A DNA stretch of 15,972 nt, from the NCBI GenBank assembly GCA_946004305.1, contig CAMFZJ010000013.1, positions 1 to 15,972 of the forward strand. The letters run 5' to 3'. This DNA is from an uncultured Clostridia bacterium. GTDB taxonomy: Bacteria; Bacillota; Clostridia; Oscillospirales; Acutalibacteraceae. The first letter of the stretch is position 1, and the number at the start of each line of letters is the position of its first letter. Both the position numbers and the translations under genes were made by a program. The notes beneath the pieces were generated by a model, which saw only the letters and a list, made by a program, of their open reading frames with translations, made no database searches and was not told the origin of the DNA. This document shows positions 14,586-15,972 of this stretch, piece after piece.

Positions 14586-15260
14586 ATGAAAAACAAAATT
14601 GAAACAATAGCACATATTGTAAATGATTTCACAGAAAAATTCGGAGTACCCCGACAAAGCGGTATGGCTGATACAATTTCTAAAATTGTTTTTGAACCAA
14701 AGTATCGGGTTTTGGAAGCTTTCAGAGGACTGGATGAGTTTTCACATATTTGGATATTATGGCTGTTTTCCGAAGTAAATACAGACGACTGGTCACCAAC
14801 TGTACGGCCTCCTATCCTTGGAGGGAATAAGCGTATGGGAGTGTTTGCAACCCGCTCCCCTTTCCGTCCTAACTCTATAGGAATGTCCTCGGTGAAAATT
14901 CACAGCATTGATATTAATTCAAAGGACGGCCCTGTGATTTATGTTCGGGGAGCTGACTTAATGAACGGCACACCTATTATTGACATTAAGCCCTATCTTC
15001 CTTTTACAGACAGCCACCCGGAAGCTACAGGCGGTTTTACCGACTATAACAAAAAAGAAAACCTCAAGGTAATTATTCCTGATAATCTACAGAAAAAAAT
15101 ATCAAGTGCAAAGCTACATAGCTTAAAATCCCTTCTGCAACTTGATCCACGTCCCGGATATCAAAATGACCCCGGCAGAGTTTATAAAATGTCATTTGGC
15201 GAGTATGAAGTTCATTTTTCTGTAGATAACACCACACTTACCGTACTGAATATCACATAA
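14586..15260 (+). CDS. trmO: tRNA (N6-threonylcarbamoyladenosine37-N6)-methyltransferase TrmO
   Basis: TrmO uses S-adenosylmethionine to methylate t6A at position 37 of certain ANN-decoding tRNAs, giving m6t6A. The 224-residue protein carries the family (UPF0066/TsaA/YaeB) motifs: RGLDEFSHIWILW (47-59), then PPILGGNKRMGVFATRSPFR (75-94) with PNSIGMS after it, GADLMNGTPIIDIKPYLPF (122-140), and the C-terminal LDPRPGYQ (186-193). The length is close to that of E. coli TrmO (235). It is a single-beta-barrel-type methyltransferase without the usual Rossmann SAM fold. It stands alone between two terminators; a TATAAT at 14556-14561 may serve as its -10, but no good -35 is seen. The ribosome site is weak (AGG), with a spacer that fits the ATG. 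Confidence 0.93.
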   Translation: MKNKIETIAHIVNDFTEKFGVPRQSGMADTISKIVFEPKYRVLEAFRGLDEFSHIWILWLFSEVNTDDWSPTVRPPILGGNKRMGVFATRSPFRPNSIGMSSVKIHSIDINSKDGPVIYVRGADLMNGTPIIDIKPYLPFTDSHPEATGGFTDYNKKENLKVIIPDNLQKKISSAKLHSLKSLLQLDPRPGYQNDPGRVYKMSFGEYEVHFSVDNTTLTVLNIT

Positions 15261-15273
15261 TAAATCCAAACGT

Positions 15274-15297
15274 AAAAAAGTCCGGTGTCTCGACACC
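15274..15297 (-). terminator. Possible second minus-strand terminator
   Basis: GGTGT-CTCG-ACACC (15284-15297) is a perfect 5-bp hairpin. On the minus strand it is followed after four bases by TTTTTT (15274-15279). It would back up the stronger terminator nearby for the gene entering from the right edge. Confidence 0.45.
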
Positions 15298-15334
15298 CAT
15301 TTCGAGAAGAAAAATTGATATTTTCAAATCTTTT

Positions 15335-15356
15335 TTGCCCGACCGTTTTCGAGCAA
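15335..15356. repeat. Imperfect palindrome in the trmO 3' intergenic region
   Basis: TTGCCCGA (15335-15342) and TCGAGCAA (15349-15356) pair with one mismatch around CCGTTT. It shares a TTTCGAG word with the region at 15300-15306. Together with the neighbouring hairpin this may be part of a small dispersed intergenic element; the role is unknown. Confidence 0.35.
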
Positions 15357-15377
15357 TTTCCTATAAAGTAAAAAACT

Positions 15378-15403
15378 AAAGGCACAGCGATGGCTGTGCC
15401 TTT
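15378..15403. terminator. Bidirectional terminator between trmO and the right-edge gene
   Basis: AAAGGCACAGC and GCTGTGCCTTT form a perfect 11-bp stem with a GATG loop. The plus strand continues with TTTATTA and the minus strand with TTTAGTTTTTTA, so it can stop transcripts from both convergent genes. It is 11 bp from the minus-strand stop codon. Confidence 0.9.
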
Positions 15404-15414
15404 ATTACTTGTGG

Positions 15415-15972
15415 TTATGAACCTGTTGATGTGGTATTTTCTGATTTATACAATGCAACCGATGCCGTTACCGGATTGGAAACGATTGTTACGGATACAC
15501 TATCCTGTATATAAGTAAGATAAGAATAAACAACATAAGTCTTTGTTGAGTTCATGGAAGCAATCGGAGCAAAGATGAACTTGCCGTTTACATTATCACT
15601 TATTGTATGATAGCCTTTGATTTCAGTACCGTCAATTTTACCTACACTACAAGTAGTTTCCGGTGTATAATTTGCCAACGAACTTTTATCAATGAGATCA
15701 CGCAACTTTTTGCTGTCAACTTTTGGCGGAGTATCTCCCTCATAAGAATAATATACAACACCTGTGCTTGTTCTGACTGCGTCCTCAGGCAGGTAATTTT
15801 CAACCAACATATTCATCTGAACCTTTAATACACTATTTGAAATGATTTCGTTATAAACAGGTTCGTTAATTGTGGTTGTCGGAGTGGTTATTTTTTTGTC
15901 AGAATGTTCCACATAAATGTTTGTATCACGAGCTACTCTGAGCTTATAATAACGGTTAGTTGAAACAACTGT
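15415..15972 (-). CDS. C-terminal part of an unrecognised, probably extracellular protein (runs off right edge)
   Basis: An open frame of 185 codons enters from the right edge and ends in TGA-type context at 15415. A GTG at 15910-15912 could act as a start, but the frame stays open through the 20 codons upstream (TVVSTNRYYKLRVARDTNIY), and no ribosome site precedes the GTG, so the gene almost certainly starts outside the window. The visible part is rich in Ser, Thr, Val and Tyr with beta-strand-like stretches (TKTYVVYSYLTYI, SVSVTIVSNPVTASVALY), typical of Ig-like modules in secreted proteins. It ends with STGS and has no TM helix, LPXTG or dockerin at its C-terminus. I do not recognise a family. 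A surface protein is the best guess given the nearby secreted proteins. Confidence 0.6.
   Translation of the reverse strand, partial: TVVSTNRYYKLRVARDTNIYVEHSDKKITTPTTTINEPVYNEIISNSVLKVQMNMLVENYLPEDAVRTSTGVVYYSYEGDTPPKVDSKKLRDLIDKSSLANYTPETTCSVGKIDGTEIKGYHTISDNVNGKFIFAPIASMNSTKTYVVYSYLTYIQDSVSVTIVSNPVTASVALYKSENTTSTGS

Noticed and set aside
15415..15912. Complete gene starting at the GTG at 15912
   Set aside because: The frame remains open to the window edge and the GTG lacks a ribosome site, so it is better treated as a partial gene.
1..15972. Mobile element, prophage or defence island
   Set aside because: No transposase, integrase, phage structural, restriction or toxin-antitoxin gene is seen; composition and ribosome sites look uniform across the window.

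Overview
The window looks like a chromosomal segment of a low-GC, spore-forming Firmicute of the class Clostridia, most likely a gut Ruminococcaceae/Oscillospiraceae-type organism. The evidence is the AT-rich sequence, strong AGGAGG-type ribosome sites, a full-length SpoIIE sporulation phosphatase, a sortase, a Gram-positive-type exopolysaccharide tyrosine-kinase module and secreted fibronectin type III proteins. The genus is an inference only. There are no rRNA, tRNA, transposase, phage or CRISPR features.

Layout. (1) 1-3586, plus strand: a three-gene operon with its own promoter, made of a processive diacylglycerol-type glycosyltransferase, a secreted (probably lipid-anchored) serpin and a YbhN/LPG-synthase-type multi-pass membrane protein. 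(2) 3595-5910, minus strand: spoIIE, convergent with the first operon (8 bp gap), with a candidate Spo0A-type promoter. (3) 6157-11180, minus strand: a cell-surface block. A strong promoter at 11231-11259 drives a small secreted/TM protein, a sortase and a four-TM membrane protein, packed as an operon. Two related secreted proteins follow, each with three FN3 domains and a Big_2-like C-terminus. This block holds two perfect tandem duplications (189 bp in frame inside an FN3 gene; 149 bp over the 3' end of the membrane-protein gene), each with 4-bp microhomology at its ends. (4) 11469-14443, plus strand: a short exopolysaccharide operon (Wzz-like adaptor, BY-kinase, polyprenyl-phosphate sugar phosphotransferase), preceded by an 11-bp inverted repeat and closed by a strong terminator. 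(5) 14586-15260, plus strand: trmO, a tRNA t6A37 methyltransferase. (6) 15415-15972, minus strand: the C-terminal part of a protein that runs off the right edge, separated from trmO by terminators and small palindromes.

Taken together, most of the window concerns the cell envelope: glycolipid synthesis, an extracellular protease inhibitor, sortase-linked surface proteins and exopolysaccharide initiation. One sporulation regulator and one tRNA modification gene are interspersed. No single gene is of a wholly unknown kind. The points most worth a second look are the twin tandem duplications, the serpin with a canonical-length reactive loop (P1 Lys) but an unusual hinge, the sortase cassette without a canonical LPXTG substrate, and the isolated three-gene EPS module with its inverted-repeat leader.
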